Positions 9,824 through 18,023 of a stretch of DNA of 42,988 nucleotides are shown here, one piece after another. The stretch comes from Actinomycetota bacterium (lineage in GTDB: Bacteria > Actinomycetota > Actinomycetes > S36-B12 > UBA5976), in NCBI GenBank assembly GCA_947452765.1, contig CANGDR010000014.1, positions 1-42,988 of the forward strand, written 5' to 3'. Made by a program: the position numbers and the translations under genes. The stretch's first letter is position 1. Each line of letters opens with the position of its first letter. Below the pieces are notes generated by a model that worked only from the letters and a program-made list of their open reading frames with translations, ran no database searches and was not told the origin of the DNA.

Positions 9824-10402
9824 CGAGGTTAGTGCTGACCACACCTTTGCAACCTGCGCTTCTGCTTCTAAAAGTGAGCCGTCGTTATGTATTACAAAAG
9901 TAGCCGCTGCCGTTCGCTCGTCATCTGTGGCCTGATTAGCAATCCGATTAGAAATATCAGTCCTATTCAGTCCCCGCGCGATGAGACGCTCGACTCGAAG
10001 TTCAGTCTTGGCCAGCACAATTACGACCGCATCAAAGTCAGGCATCATTTGCTTTTCAACCAATAACGGGGTGTCGTAAATAACAACCGCGTCGGCAGGT
10101 GCAGCGCTTCTGATTTCGGCTAAGCGAGAGATCACTAATGGATGGATGATTTGCTCAAGTGTGGTCAATTTTGTGCGATCGGCAAATACCAACTGAGCCA
10201 GAAAACCACGATCGATGCCACCGCTTGCATCAAGAATGCTGGCGCCGAACGCTGCCACCACTTGCTCAAGGCCAGGAGTTCCAATTGCGATAACTTCTCG
10301 AGCTATCGAGTCTGCATCTATAACTTCGGCACCTAGCTTGGCAAACATCGACGCAATTGTTGACTTACCTGAACCGATGCCACCGGAGAGACCTACGTAC
10401 AT
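9821..10402 (-). CDS. coaE: Dephospho-CoA kinase
   Basis: 193 residues, a compact bacterial CoaE with no C-terminal extension of the kind found in mycobacteria. It phosphorylates the 3'-OH of dephospho-CoA, the last step of coenzyme A synthesis. The P-loop GGIGSGKST is at residues 7-15, followed by the family block GAEVIDADSIARE and the lid region. It is the first gene after the rpsA terminator and opens the coaE-uvrB-terC-uvrA-uvrC-rapZ-yvcK run. A TAGAGT hexamer lies exactly 6 nt before the ATG with TTGAGT 16 nt further up, so a leaderless promoter fits the roughly 40 bases left after the terminator hairpin. Confidence 0.96.
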   Translation of the reverse strand: MYVGLSGGIGSGKSTIASMFAKLGAEVIDADSIAREVIAIGTPGLEQVVAAFGASILDASGGIDRGFLAQLVFADRTKLTTLEQIIHPLVISRLAEIRSAAPADAVVIYDTPLLVEKQMMPDFDAVVIVLAKTELRVERLIARGLNRTDISNRIANQATDDERTAAATFVIHNDGSLLEAEAQVAKVWSALTS

Positions 10403-10414
10403 GTGTTAACTCTA
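10403..10414 (-). promoter_or_regulatory. Predicted leaderless promoter of coaE (-10 TAGAGT)
   Basis: TAGAGT at 10409-10414 is followed by 6 nt and then the ATG. A possible -35 TTGAGT lies 16 nt upstream. The start point would fall on the A of ATG. Inference from position and the absence of a Shine-Dalgarno sequence. Confidence 0.55.
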
Positions 10415-10441
10415 TTCCTGAATTCTGCCAACTCAATAAAG

Positions 10442-10475
10442 CAAGAAGGCCACTGCAAAAGCAGTGGCCTTCTTG
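10442..10475 (-). terminator. Intrinsic terminator of rpsA
   Basis: A perfect 15-bp stem (arms 10442-10456 and 10461-10475) with an AAAA loop, starting 12 nt after the rpsA stop. It is followed on the minus strand by the moderately T-rich CTTTATTGAG. It separates the rpsA transcript from the coaE-uvr cluster. Confidence 0.85.
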
Positions 10476-10486
10476 GTCGAATTGGA

Positions 10487-11935
10487 TTAGGCGTTGTCGG
10501 CCAACTTGTCGCGTAGATCTTGCAACGACTGATCGTCTGCAAGTGCTCCAGTTGATTCGGTTGAACCACTGTATGAAGTTGGGTTCTCAGAGTCAACGTT
10601 TGCTGCAGCATCTGCCTTCTGTGATTCACCAACCTGTGCCTTGTGAGCTTCCCACTTAGCGTGCGCCTGCGCGTACTGCAGTTCCCAAGCAGCTTTCTGC
10701 TCTTCGTGACCTGGTAACCACTCGTTCGTTTCGGAATCGAAACCTTCTGGGTAGATGTAGTTTCCATTCTCGTCATACTGATTCATGCCGTAAAGACCGG
10801 CATCAAAAGTATCTGCTTCGTCTACATCAACATCTTCATTTGCTTGCCGTAGTGACAAGGAAATCCGACGTCGTTCTAGGTCAATGTCAATTACCTTAAC
10901 GAATACCGAATCGCCAACTTGAACTACCTGCTCTGGAATTTCAACGTGACGACCGGCAAGTTCAGAGATGTGTACTAGGCCTTCAATTCCATCACTAACG
11001 CGAACAAATGCGCCGAACGGTACAAGCTTGGTAACTTCACCAGGAACTACCTGTCCCATGGTGTGGGTACGAGCAAAATGCTGCCATGGATCTTCTTGCG
11101 TTGACTTCAAGGAAAGAGAAACGCGTTCGCGTTCGAAATCTACTTCAAGCACTTCAACCGTGACTTCTTGTCCTACTTCGACAACCTTTGACGGATGATC
11201 AACGTGCTCCCATGAAAGTTCAGATACGTGTACTAAGCCGTCTACTCCACCAAGATCAACGAAGGCACCGAAGTTAACGATGCTGGATACAACACCCTTG
11301 CGGATTTGACCCTTTTCTAACTGATTTAGGAAACCATGACGAACAGCGCTTTGTGATTGTTCTAGGTAAGCGCGACGGGAGAGCACAACGTTGTTGCGGT
11401 TCTTATCAAGTTCGATAATCTTCGCTTCGATTTGCTTACCAATGTATGGCGCAAGATCGCGGACGCGACGCATTTCGACCAATGATGCTGGCAAGAAGCC
11501 ACGCAGTCCGATATCCATGATCAAGCCGCCTTTGACGACCTCGATGACGGTACCGGTAACAACACCATCTTCCTCTTTGATCTTTTCGATTGAACCCCAA
11601 GCACGCTCGTACTGTGCGCGTTTCTTGGAGAGAATTAGTTGGCCTTCTTTATCTTCTTTTTGAAGAACTAGGGCCTCGATGACGTCGCCAACTGTGACAA
11701 CTTCGTTCGGATCAACATCGTGTTTGATGCTGAGTTCGCGAGAAGGAATAATTCCTTCGGTTTTGTAGCCAATGTCGACGAGTACTTCGTCACGGCTCAC
11801 TTTTACAACAATGCCTTCGACGATGTCTCCGTCATTAAATGGCTTGATAGTTGCGTCGACTGCTGCGAGAAATTCCTCGGCTGATGCGAAGTCGTCATGT
11901 GTTATAGATTTTTTGTTGTCAGAAGTGACAGTCAT
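10487..11935 (-). CDS. rpsA: 30S ribosomal protein S1
   Basis: 482 residues, the typical actinobacterial length with four S1 RNA-binding repeats (E. coli has six). The repeats begin near residues 35 (GDIVEGIVVKVSRDEVLVDIG), 120 (DGVVTGTVIEVVKGGLIMDIG), 210 (RKGVVSSIVNFGAFVDLGGVDGLVHVSE) and 295 (VVPGEVTKLVPFGAFVRVSDGIEGLVHISE). The C-terminal ~100 residues are low-complexity and acidic, ending LQDLRDKLADNA. S1 helps bind and unfold mRNA on the 30S subunit. The ATG is preceded by GAGG at about 10 nt, a moderate Shine-Dalgarno sequence. The gene stands alone between a 147-base gap after polA and its own terminator. Confidence 0.97.
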   Translation of the reverse strand: MTVTSDNKKSITHDDFASAEEFLAAVDATIKPFNDGDIVEGIVVKVSRDEVLVDIGYKTEGIIPSRELSIKHDVDPNEVVTVGDVIEALVLQKEDKEGQLILSKKRAQYERAWGSIEKIKEEDGVVTGTVIEVVKGGLIMDIGLRGFLPASLVEMRRVRDLAPYIGKQIEAKIIELDKNRNNVVLSRRAYLEQSQSAVRHGFLNQLEKGQIRKGVVSSIVNFGAFVDLGGVDGLVHVSELSWEHVDHPSKVVEVGQEVTVEVLEVDFERERVSLSLKSTQEDPWQHFARTHTMGQVVPGEVTKLVPFGAFVRVSDGIEGLVHISELAGRHVEIPEQVVQVGDSVFVKVIDIDLERRRISLSLRQANEDVDVDEADTFDAGLYGMNQYDENGNYIYPEGFDSETNEWLPGHEEQKAAWELQYAQAHAKWEAHKAQVGESQKADAAANVDSENPTSYSGSTESTGALADDQSLQDLRDKLADNA

Positions 11936-12082
11936 TAAGTTATTGCCTCGATGCGGATAGATATAGAGCGGACGTTGAATTCTTTCCGAGTGGATCTTGC
12001 AGCCTTAGGTCTGAAAGCAAGCAAACTCAACCTTCTAAGGATAGAGATGCCTGATATCAGGGTCAAAACGGCTAGCTTCGAC
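11936..12082. other. polA-rpsA intergenic region with a 12-bp palindrome
   Basis: 147 bases without a gene. They contain the perfect palindrome CCTGATATCAGG at 12050-12061 and an inverted pair CCTTAG (12003-12008) / CTAAGG (12035-12040). On the minus strand a TATATC stretch lies about 25-35 nt before rpsA and could be part of its promoter. I see no convincing intrinsic terminator for polA. Confidence 0.4.
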
Positions 12083-14773
12083 CTAGTGCCCCGCCTCGGA
12101 CCAAGATTTTCCTATACCCACCGAAACATCCATTGGAACCAGCAAATCCCCTACGGATTCCATGTTTTCAACGACTATCTGCTGAACTTGCGCTAGCTCG
12201 CCTGGCGCTATTTCGACCACTAATTCGTCGTGCACCTGAAGTAGAAGTCGAGACTTAACGCCAGCCATTTCTAGAGCTGCACCCACCTTCAGCATCGCAA
12301 CCTTAACAAGATCGGCCGCAGACCCTTGAATAGGTGCGTTTAAAGCCATGCGTTCGGCCATGTCACGCAGCTGGCGGTTATCACTATTCAAATCAGGAAG
12401 GTAACGTCGACGTCCCATGATGGATTCGGTGTAACCAAGTTTTCGTGCTTGCACAACGACTTCTGCTAAGTAGTCGCGCACCCCTCCGAATCGCTCAAAG
12501 TAAGTGTCCATAAGTTGTTTAGCTTCGTTGTTGCCAATGCTGAGCTGTTGTGCGAGTCCATAAGCGGAAAGACCGTAAGCGAGACCATACGACATTGCCT
12601 TGATCTGGCGACGCATATCAGCATCTACTTTGCTTGCTGGAACGTCAAATACCTGTGCGCCGACCGTTGTGTGTAGATCTTCACCTGAGCTAAGAGCTGC
12701 AATCAACCCGACATCCTTTGAAAGGTGCGCCATAACACGCATTTCAATTTGGCTGTAGTCAGCCGTCAAAAGTGTTTCGTATCCCGAGCCAACGACAAAT
12801 GTTTTTCGAATCTGCACGCCTTCGTCAGTACGAATTGGAATGTTTTGCAAATTTGGTTCGGTACTCGACAACCGTCCAGTGGCTGCAATCATCTGATTGA
12901 AGGTGGTGTGAATCCTTCCATCATCCGCAACGCAACCTAGTAGACCGGTCACCGTCTGACGCAATTTACTTACTTCACGATATCTCAGTAACGCGGTGAG
13001 GAGCTCATCGTCTGGAAACTTTGCCAGCAGACCTAGTAAAGATTCTGCATCGGTTGTATAACCAGTCTTAATTTTCTTAGTTTTTGGTAACCCACGCTCT
13101 TCAAACAGTACTTCTTGCAACTGCTTTGGCGATCCCAAGTTGAATTCATGGCCCACAGTCTGATGCGCTTGTTTAACGGCAGCGGCCGCATCATCGTCAA
13201 AGGCTTGCTCTAATTTCTTCATAGATTTCGTATCGATCGCAATACCGTAGGACTCCATGCGGGCCAACAAGATAACTAACGGCAACTCGACTTCGCTGAA
13301 CAGTTTTGTGCTACCGCGCGTAGTTAGCTCACTTTGCAGCACATTGGCAAGTTCTAATATTGCAAATGCGCTCTTTGCTAGTGCGTCACCTGAGACGTCA
13401 GTAGAGCCATCTAAAGACATTTGCGCAGACTCGGTCGCCTCCGACAAATCCAAAACCTGATGCAGATACCTTTCAACTATTTCAGGCAATTCAAAATTAC
13501 GACCTCCAGGAGAAATCAGATAGGCCGCGATTGCAGTATCGAATTCCAATCCATCGAGTTCGTGACCTGATGCCAAAAGCGCTAACGCCACTCCCTTGGC
13601 ATCATGCATAATCTTTGGTGCTGGACTTGAAAGCCACTCGTCAATTTGTTTCTTACTATCGTCATACCTCGCCCAAATTGAGGTCTTATCGGGAGCAACG
13701 ACAGCAATCGCGGAAATGCTTCCAGTACCACTCGCCCACTGACCAGCAACTGCAACGGCTACCGAATCTGTATTGTGGCTATCCAGCCAAGTCTTTAGCT
13801 CTTTTCCAGATAGCTGAACTACTGAGACCTGCTCAACATTTGCAATCTGTTCGATCACATCATCCGTTGTTGTCGGAATCGATACTTCACTTGAGTTCCC
13901 TGCAGGCCAAGCAGCAAACAACCTTGGTCGTATTGCCGAAAACTCCAGTGCATCCAATACGGCATGTACCGTAGCCGCATCATAATCATGCCGAACATAA
14001 GTAGCCAGATCACTATTGACCGGAGCGTCTTCAACTAGACGATTTAATTCGTAGTTCAGCTGAACTTGCGCGGCATGTTCGCGCATCGCCTCCCCTACTT
14101 TGCCAGGTAGTTCTGCCTGCTGTTCGATAATTTCAGACAGACCGCCATATGTCGTAATCCACTTGGCTGCAGTCTTTGGCCCAACGCCAGGTACGCCAGG
14201 CAAGTTATCGCTACTCTCCCCCACCATTGCTGCGAGGTCTCGGTACTTATCAGGACCCACACCATACTTTTCAGTAACTGCGGCTGGATTCATGACCGCT
14301 AGGTCTGACATACCTTTTCGGGGATACAACACTGTGACTCTCTCATCCACCAGTTGAAACGAGTCTCTATCACCACTAATGACGTACACCGGAATATCGC
14401 AGGCCCTTGCCAGTGTGCACAAAATATCGTCCGCTTCATAACCATCAGCCGTGACTACCGGGATATTCAGTGCTTCTAATACTTGCTTAATTAGTTCGAC
14501 TTGGCCCTTAAATTCAATCGGAGATTTGGCGCGTGTGGCTTTATATTCCGGGTATCTCGCACTTCGGAAGGTATCCCTTGACACATCAAATGCAACCACC
14601 AGATGAGTCGGCTTTTGATCTTTAAGTACATTTACCAGCATCGAGACGAAACCGTAAACTGCATTGGTGTGTTGACCTGAGCTGGTAGCGAAATTTTCGA
14701 CAGGCAAGGCGTGAAACGCGCGATAGGCAAGCGAATGCCCGTCCAAGATGAGAAACTTAGAGTTATCGGCCAC
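12083..14773 (-). CDS. polA: DNA polymerase I
   Basis: 896 residues. The N-terminal ~300 residues are a 5'-3' exonuclease (ILDGHSLAYRAFHALP, GYEADDILCTLA, GVGPKTAAKW). The central proofreading-like domain lacks the DxE metal ligands where E. coli has Asp355-x-Glu357 (here SVAVAVAGQW), so 3'-5' exonuclease activity is probably absent, as in other actinobacterial and Taq enzymes. Polymerase motifs are complete: motif A LTADYSQIEMR, motif B RRQIKAMSYGLAYG (from 721) and motif C QVHDELV (from 846). Tyr729 corresponds to E. coli Phe762, the residue governing dideoxynucleotide discrimination. It acts in Okazaki fragment processing and repair gap filling. The GTG start is forced by context; TAGGAT lies 6 nt upstream. 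Confidence 0.98.
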   Translation of the reverse strand: MADNSKFLILDGHSLAYRAFHALPVENFATSSGQHTNAVYGFVSMLVNVLKDQKPTHLVVAFDVSRDTFRSARYPEYKATRAKSPIEFKGQVELIKQVLEALNIPVVTADGYEADDILCTLARACDIPVYVISGDRDSFQLVDERVTVLYPRKGMSDLAVMNPAAVTEKYGVGPDKYRDLAAMVGESSDNLPGVPGVGPKTAAKWITTYGGLSEIIEQQAELPGKVGEAMREHAAQVQLNYELNRLVEDAPVNSDLATYVRHDYDAATVHAVLDALEFSAIRPRLFAAWPAGNSSEVSIPTTTDDVIEQIANVEQVSVVQLSGKELKTWLDSHNTDSVAVAVAGQWASGTGSISAIAVVAPDKTSIWARYDDSKKQIDEWLSSPAPKIMHDAKGVALALLASGHELDGLEFDTAIAAYLISPGGRNFELPEIVERYLHQVLDLSEATESAQMSLDGSTDVSGDALAKSAFAILELANVLQSELTTRGSTKLFSEVELPLVILLARMESYGIAIDTKSMKKLEQAFDDDAAAAVKQAHQTVGHEFNLGSPKQLQEVLFEERGLPKTKKIKTGYTTDAESLLGLLAKFPDDELLTALLRYREVSKLRQTVTGLLGCVADDGRIHTTFNQMIAATGRLSSTEPNLQNIPIRTDEGVQIRKTFVVGSGYETLLTADYSQIEMRVMAHLSKDVGLIAALSSGEDLHTTVGAQVFDVPASKVDADMRRQIKAMSYGLAYGLSAYGLAQQLSIGNNEAKQLMDTYFERFGGVRDYLAEVVVQARKLGYTESIMGRRRYLPDLNSDNRQLRDMAERMALNAPIQGSAADLVKVAMLKVGAALEMAGVKSRLLLQVHDELVVEIAPGELAQVQQIVVENMESVGDLLVPMDVSVGIGKSWSEAGH

Positions 14774-14779
14774 ATCACG

Positions 14780-14785
14780 ATCCTA
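14780..14785 (-). promoter_or_regulatory. Predicted leaderless -10 of polA (TAGGAT)
   Basis: TAGGAT with 6 nt to the polA GTG, inside the 23-bp gap to the divergent thioesterase gene. It shares two bases with the plus-strand hexamer TAGAGG (14784-14789), which lies 7 nt before the opposite ATG. Confidence 0.55.
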
Positions 14786-14796
14786 GAGGTGCACTA

Positions 14797-15219
14797 ATGA
14801 CTGACTCACAGGCGAACCGCGATAAGACATATCCGGTTTCTGAAATTCCATTGGGAGCAATGGCCGAACGCATGGGCGTTACCCTGCTCGAGGCGAGCAT
14901 AAATCGAATCGTTTGTCAGATGCCGGTTGAAGGCAATACCCAGCCGTTTGGACTTCTAAATGGCGGTGCTTCGATGGCACTGGCCGAAACGCTTGGATCT
15001 ATCGGCGCCAATCTTTTCGCCGGACCAGACCGAGTGGCGGTTGGCATTGATATAAATGGAACTCACCATCGCAGCGCTACCGAAGGCTTAGTTACTGGTG
15101 TTGCTACGCCGTTAAGTCTTGGTCGCACGCTCGCGGTTTACGAGATTGTGATTTCTGATCAACGTGACAAACGGCTTTGCACTGCTCGAATAACGTGCTT
15201 ATTGCGCGATCGTAACTGA
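14797..15219 (+). CDS. PaaI/MenI-like hotdog-fold thioesterase
   Basis: 140 residues, one hotdog domain. The family block PFGLLNGGASMALAETLGSIGANL at about 48-71 contains the conserved NGG and the catalytic-type Glu. The second half (VGIDINGTHHRSATEGLVTGVATPLSLGRTLAVYEI) matches PaaI/YdiI acyl-CoA thioesterases. The substrate cannot be read from sequence: 1,4-dihydroxy-2-naphthoyl-CoA (menaquinone synthesis) and phenylacetyl-CoA-type esters are the usual possibilities. It is one of three plus-strand genes here, divergent from polA by 23 bp and convergent with livF. Its promoter must overlap that of polA; it may use a near-leaderless start because no Shine-Dalgarno sequence precedes the ATG. 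Confidence 0.85.
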   Translation: MTDSQANRDKTYPVSEIPLGAMAERMGVTLLEASINRIVCQMPVEGNTQPFGLLNGGASMALAETLGSIGANLFAGPDRVAVGIDINGTHHRSATEGLVTGVATPLSLGRTLAVYEIVISDQRDKRLCTARITCLLRDRN

Positions 15220-15258
15220 TTTTCGATTAGTTGCACTCTCTAAAAGTATCGCTGAAAT

Positions 15259-15296
15259 AAAATAGGGTCTGAACCGATTGGTTCAGACCCTATTTT
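15259..15296. terminator. Bidirectional intrinsic terminator between the thioesterase gene and livF
   Basis: A 17-bp perfect stem (15259-15275 / 15280-15296) with a GATT loop. A/T-rich arms on both outer sides supply a T tract in either direction, which suits the convergent genes around it. Confidence 0.9.
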
Positions 15297-15306
15297 TAAC
15301 TTCTAC

Positions 15307-16035
15307 TTAGCCGCCCAGGTAAGCCTGAGCAATTGCTGGGTCGTCAGCCAATTTGGAGCCATCGCCCTCAAGCTTAAGGTTTCCCGACTCTAGAACATAG
15401 GCATAATCCGCAATACGAAGTGCGGCTAAAGCGTTTTGCTCAACTAGCAAAATCGTGACACCTGACTTGCGAATAGTTTCAATGGTTTCGAAAATGAGAT
15501 CCACCAAAACTGGTGCCAGACCCATTGATGGTTCATCCAATACAAGTAGTTTTGGATTTCCCATCAGTGCACGACCTACGGCAAGCATCTGTTGCTCACC
15601 ACCGGACATAGTTCCTGCTTTTTGGTTGATGCGCTCTCTTAGGCGAGGGAACAATTCAAGTACTCGCTCGCGGGCTTCCTTAACCGCAGCTCCGTCCTTG
15701 CGCAGGTAAGCACCGAGATCTAAATTCTCGTCGACCGTCATCTTTGGGAAGATTCGACGACCTTCTGGTGATTGGCAAATACCCTTGGCAACAATTTCGT
15801 GGCCTGGAATCCCATCGATTTTTTCGCCAAGGAACTCGATGCTGCCGGACTTAGGCTTCATCAAGCCACTTACAGTTCGCAGCGTTGTGGATTTGCCTGC
15901 ACCGTTTGAACCGATGACAGAAACAATTTCACCTTCACGAACTTCAAGGGAAAGACCCTTGACTGCTGTGATCGCTCCGTAACCAACCGTTAAATCACTT
16001 ATCTTGAGCATTACAGGAGTGTTTAAACGTGCCAT
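15307..16035 (-). CDS. livF: Branched-chain amino acid ABC transporter ATPase LivF
   Basis: 242 residues, one ABC ATPase domain. Walker A GSNGAGKS is at 42-49, the signature is MSGGEQQM, and Walker B is LLVLDEPSMGLAP. The text around Walker A and the ending (LKLEGDGSKLADDPAIAQAYLGG) is LivF-type rather than LivG-type. It powers import with LivG, LivH and LivM. The ATG overlaps the livG stop as TAATG; GGAGG about 10 nt upstream can serve as ribosome binding site. It is the last gene of the five-gene liv operon and ends just before the bidirectional terminator. Confidence 0.95.
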   Translation of the reverse strand: MARLNTPVMLKISDLTVGYGAITAVKGLSLEVREGEIVSVIGSNGAGKSTTLRTVSGLMKPKSGSIEFLGEKIDGIPGHEIVAKGICQSPEGRRIFPKMTVDENLDLGAYLRKDGAAVKEARERVLELFPRLRERINQKAGTMSGGEQQMLAVGRALMGNPKLLVLDEPSMGLAPVLVDLIFETIETIRKSGVTILLVEQNALAALRIADYAYVLESGNLKLEGDGSKLADDPAIAQAYLGG

Positions 16036-16829
16036 TACTTGCTCGCCTCCGATCCGCTCTTGCCTAAGTAGGCTTCGATTACTCGTGGGTTTGACTTGAT
16101 TTCGGCAGGTGTGCCTTCGGCAATTCTCTGCCCCTGGTCGAGAACTGTGATGCGCTCAGAAACCTGCATAACAACACTCATATCGTGCTCGATAAGTAGA
16201 ATACTTACACCCTTATCGTCACGAAGTTTTCGCACGAACTGCACAAATACTGCTGATTCGTTCGGGTTCATACCGGCAGTTGGCTCATCCAGAAGTAAGA
16301 CTCTTGGTCGCAACGCAAGTGCACGGGCCACTTCCAGACGCCTTTGATCACCATACGAAAGATTACGTGCGTATTCGTGAGTTACCCCACCAATACCTAC
16401 GTAGTCCAGGAGCTCTTGCGCAAATTCGCGAGCTACTTCTTCCTCATGACGCTGCTTCTTTGTTCGCAGGATGGTAGACACGACCCCAGCCTTCATTTGG
16501 GAATGCATAGCCACCATGACATTTTCTTGCGCAGTCATCAAACCAAACAGTCGGATGTTCTGGAAAGTTCGCGCCATTCCGCCAGATGCAATGTCATGAA
16601 CTGGATCGCCAGTAATTTCCTTACCCTCGAAAAAAACTGCGCCACTTGTTGGTTGATAAAGACCGGTAAGTACGTTGAAGAACGTAGTTTTACCAGCACC
16701 ATTAGGACCAATCAAGGAGACGATTGATCCTTGTGGGATATTGAACGAGACATCATCGACAGCAACTAAGCCACCGAATTCGACGCGAATATTTTGAGCC
16801 TCTAGTGCAGCTCCACCATCAAGACTCAT
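16035..16829 (-). CDS. livG: Branched-chain amino acid ABC transporter ATPase LivG
   Basis: 264 residues. Walker A GPNGAGKT at 41-48, signature LSYGDQRRLEVARAL, Walker B VLLLDEPTAGMNP, then the H-loop IEHDMSVVMQVSERITVLDQGQ. The LSYGDQRR signature and the AGMNP box are LivG hallmarks. It pairs with LivF under the LivH-LivM channel at the cytoplasmic face. The start ATG is 2 nt after the livM stop, so translation is likely coupled. Confidence 0.95.
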   Translation of the reverse strand: MSLDGGAALEAQNIRVEFGGLVAVDDVSFNIPQGSIVSLIGPNGAGKTTFFNVLTGLYQPTSGAVFFEGKEITGDPVHDIASGGMARTFQNIRLFGLMTAQENVMVAMHSQMKAGVVSTILRTKKQRHEEEVAREFAQELLDYVGIGGVTHEYARNLSYGDQRRLEVARALALRPRVLLLDEPTAGMNPNESAVFVQFVRKLRDDKGVSILLIEHDMSVVMQVSERITVLDQGQRIAEGTPAEIKSNPRVIEAYLGKSGSEASK

Positions 16830-16831
16830 AC

Positions 16832-18022
16832 TTAGTTGCTCGCTATCTTTGTCTCGTCGGATACTTTCTTATCTACATCGCCCTTTTCGTCCTGCATAAC
16901 CATCCGCATTCTTGCTTCCGGTAGGAAGCCTTCTCTGCGGAATAGCATCATCAGAACTAACAAGAGTCCGAATATCAAGAACTGGTAGGAAGGGAAATTA
17001 ACATGTGTTCCAAATGTGTTGTTAATTAAATCGCCAACTTGAACAAGTCCAATCGAGTTAATCCAGGACAGCACGGTTGCACCAACCACGACACCCCAGA
17101 CGTTACCCATTCCACCAAGTACCACCATGGAAAGAATGATGATCGAAATCACGAAGTTGAATCGGTCCGCGTAAACGCCACCCACCAAGATCGCGAATGC
17201 AACACCGCCTACGCCACCACTAACTGCACCAATTGAATAAGACGAGAACTTTGTGCGCCACAGCGGCACACCCATCATGCTGGCCGCCAGCTCATCTTCG
17301 CGAATCGCCAACCAGGCTCGACCCAGTCGGCCGTCACGTAGTCGGATAGAGAAGAAAATCATTCCTCCGGCAAGTATTGAAACCATTAGAAACTTCTCTG
17401 GCATTGCAAATGTGCCAATAACGTACCCAAAGAGATTAATCTCATCCAGACCGCCAATTCCTTGTGCACCATTAGTTAGGTTGTGGCCGGCAATATTGCT
17501 GCCGTTCAGCATGAACTGCGGAATGATTTCACCGAAGCCCAGGGTAACCAGGGCTAGGTAGTCACTCTTTAGGCGAAGAGTTGGACCACCAATAATGACG
17601 CCCCAGATAGCCGTGAAGCAGCCACCTAAAATCAGAACTATGAGTACGTGGAAGTGAATACCAAACTCAAATCCCTTGCGAGCGTGTCCAAAAAAGTTAA
17701 ATTGCAATGAACTAAAGAATGGGGACATTAGCCAACCGGCGACGTATCCACCCAGCGCCCAGAAGGCTACATAACCTAGATCGAGCAGACCGGCGTATCC
17801 CACAATGATGTTTAGTCCAAGCGCCATCAAGATCCAAATCATGATTTCTGCCAATGACGACAATGAGAACCACGAATTGAAGAACTTCTGGACATCGCTA
17901 TTTAAATAAGTCAGAAGGAACTTATTTAGGACGAAGATCGTTGCAACTACTGAGACGTAGCCAATAGCCCACTTGCGGTTGTTTGTTACTGCGGTGTGCG
18001 CAGCTACTGAAGTATTAGACAT
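16832..18022 (-). CDS. livM: Branched-chain amino acid ABC permease LivM
   Basis: A longer frame opens at 18061, but I place the start at the ATG at 18022 (396 residues). That ATG has AGAAGG 6 nt upstream and lies 1 nt after the livH stop, whereas the longer version would overlap livH by 38 nt. The protein has roughly ten hydrophobic segments and the LivM block MALGLNIIVGYAGLLDLGYVAFWALGGY. It also has RLRDGRLGRAWLAIREDELAASMMG, the cytoplasmic EAA-like loop that contacts the ATPases. The C-terminal ~30 residues are charged. It forms the transmembrane channel with LivH. Confidence 0.94.
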   Translation of the reverse strand: MSNTSVAAHTAVTNNRKWAIGYVSVVATIFVLNKFLLTYLNSDVQKFFNSWFSLSSLAEIMIWILMALGLNIIVGYAGLLDLGYVAFWALGGYVAGWLMSPFFSSLQFNFFGHARKGFEFGIHFHVLIVLILGGCFTAIWGVIIGGPTLRLKSDYLALVTLGFGEIIPQFMLNGSNIAGHNLTNGAQGIGGLDEINLFGYVIGTFAMPEKFLMVSILAGGMIFFSIRLRDGRLGRAWLAIREDELAASMMGVPLWRTKFSSYSIGAVSGGVGGVAFAILVGGVYADRFNFVISIIILSMVVLGGMGNVWGVVVGATVLSWINSIGLVQVGDLINNTFGTHVNFPSYQFLIFGLLLVLMMLFRREGFLPEARMRMVMQDEKGDVDKKVSDETKIASN

Positions 18023-18023
18023 A

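Noticed and set aside
9812-10442. SOS control of coaE-uvrB by a LexA box
   Set aside because: No GAAC-N4-GTTC-like site is visible upstream of coaE or uvrB. SOS regulation cannot be claimed from this sequence.
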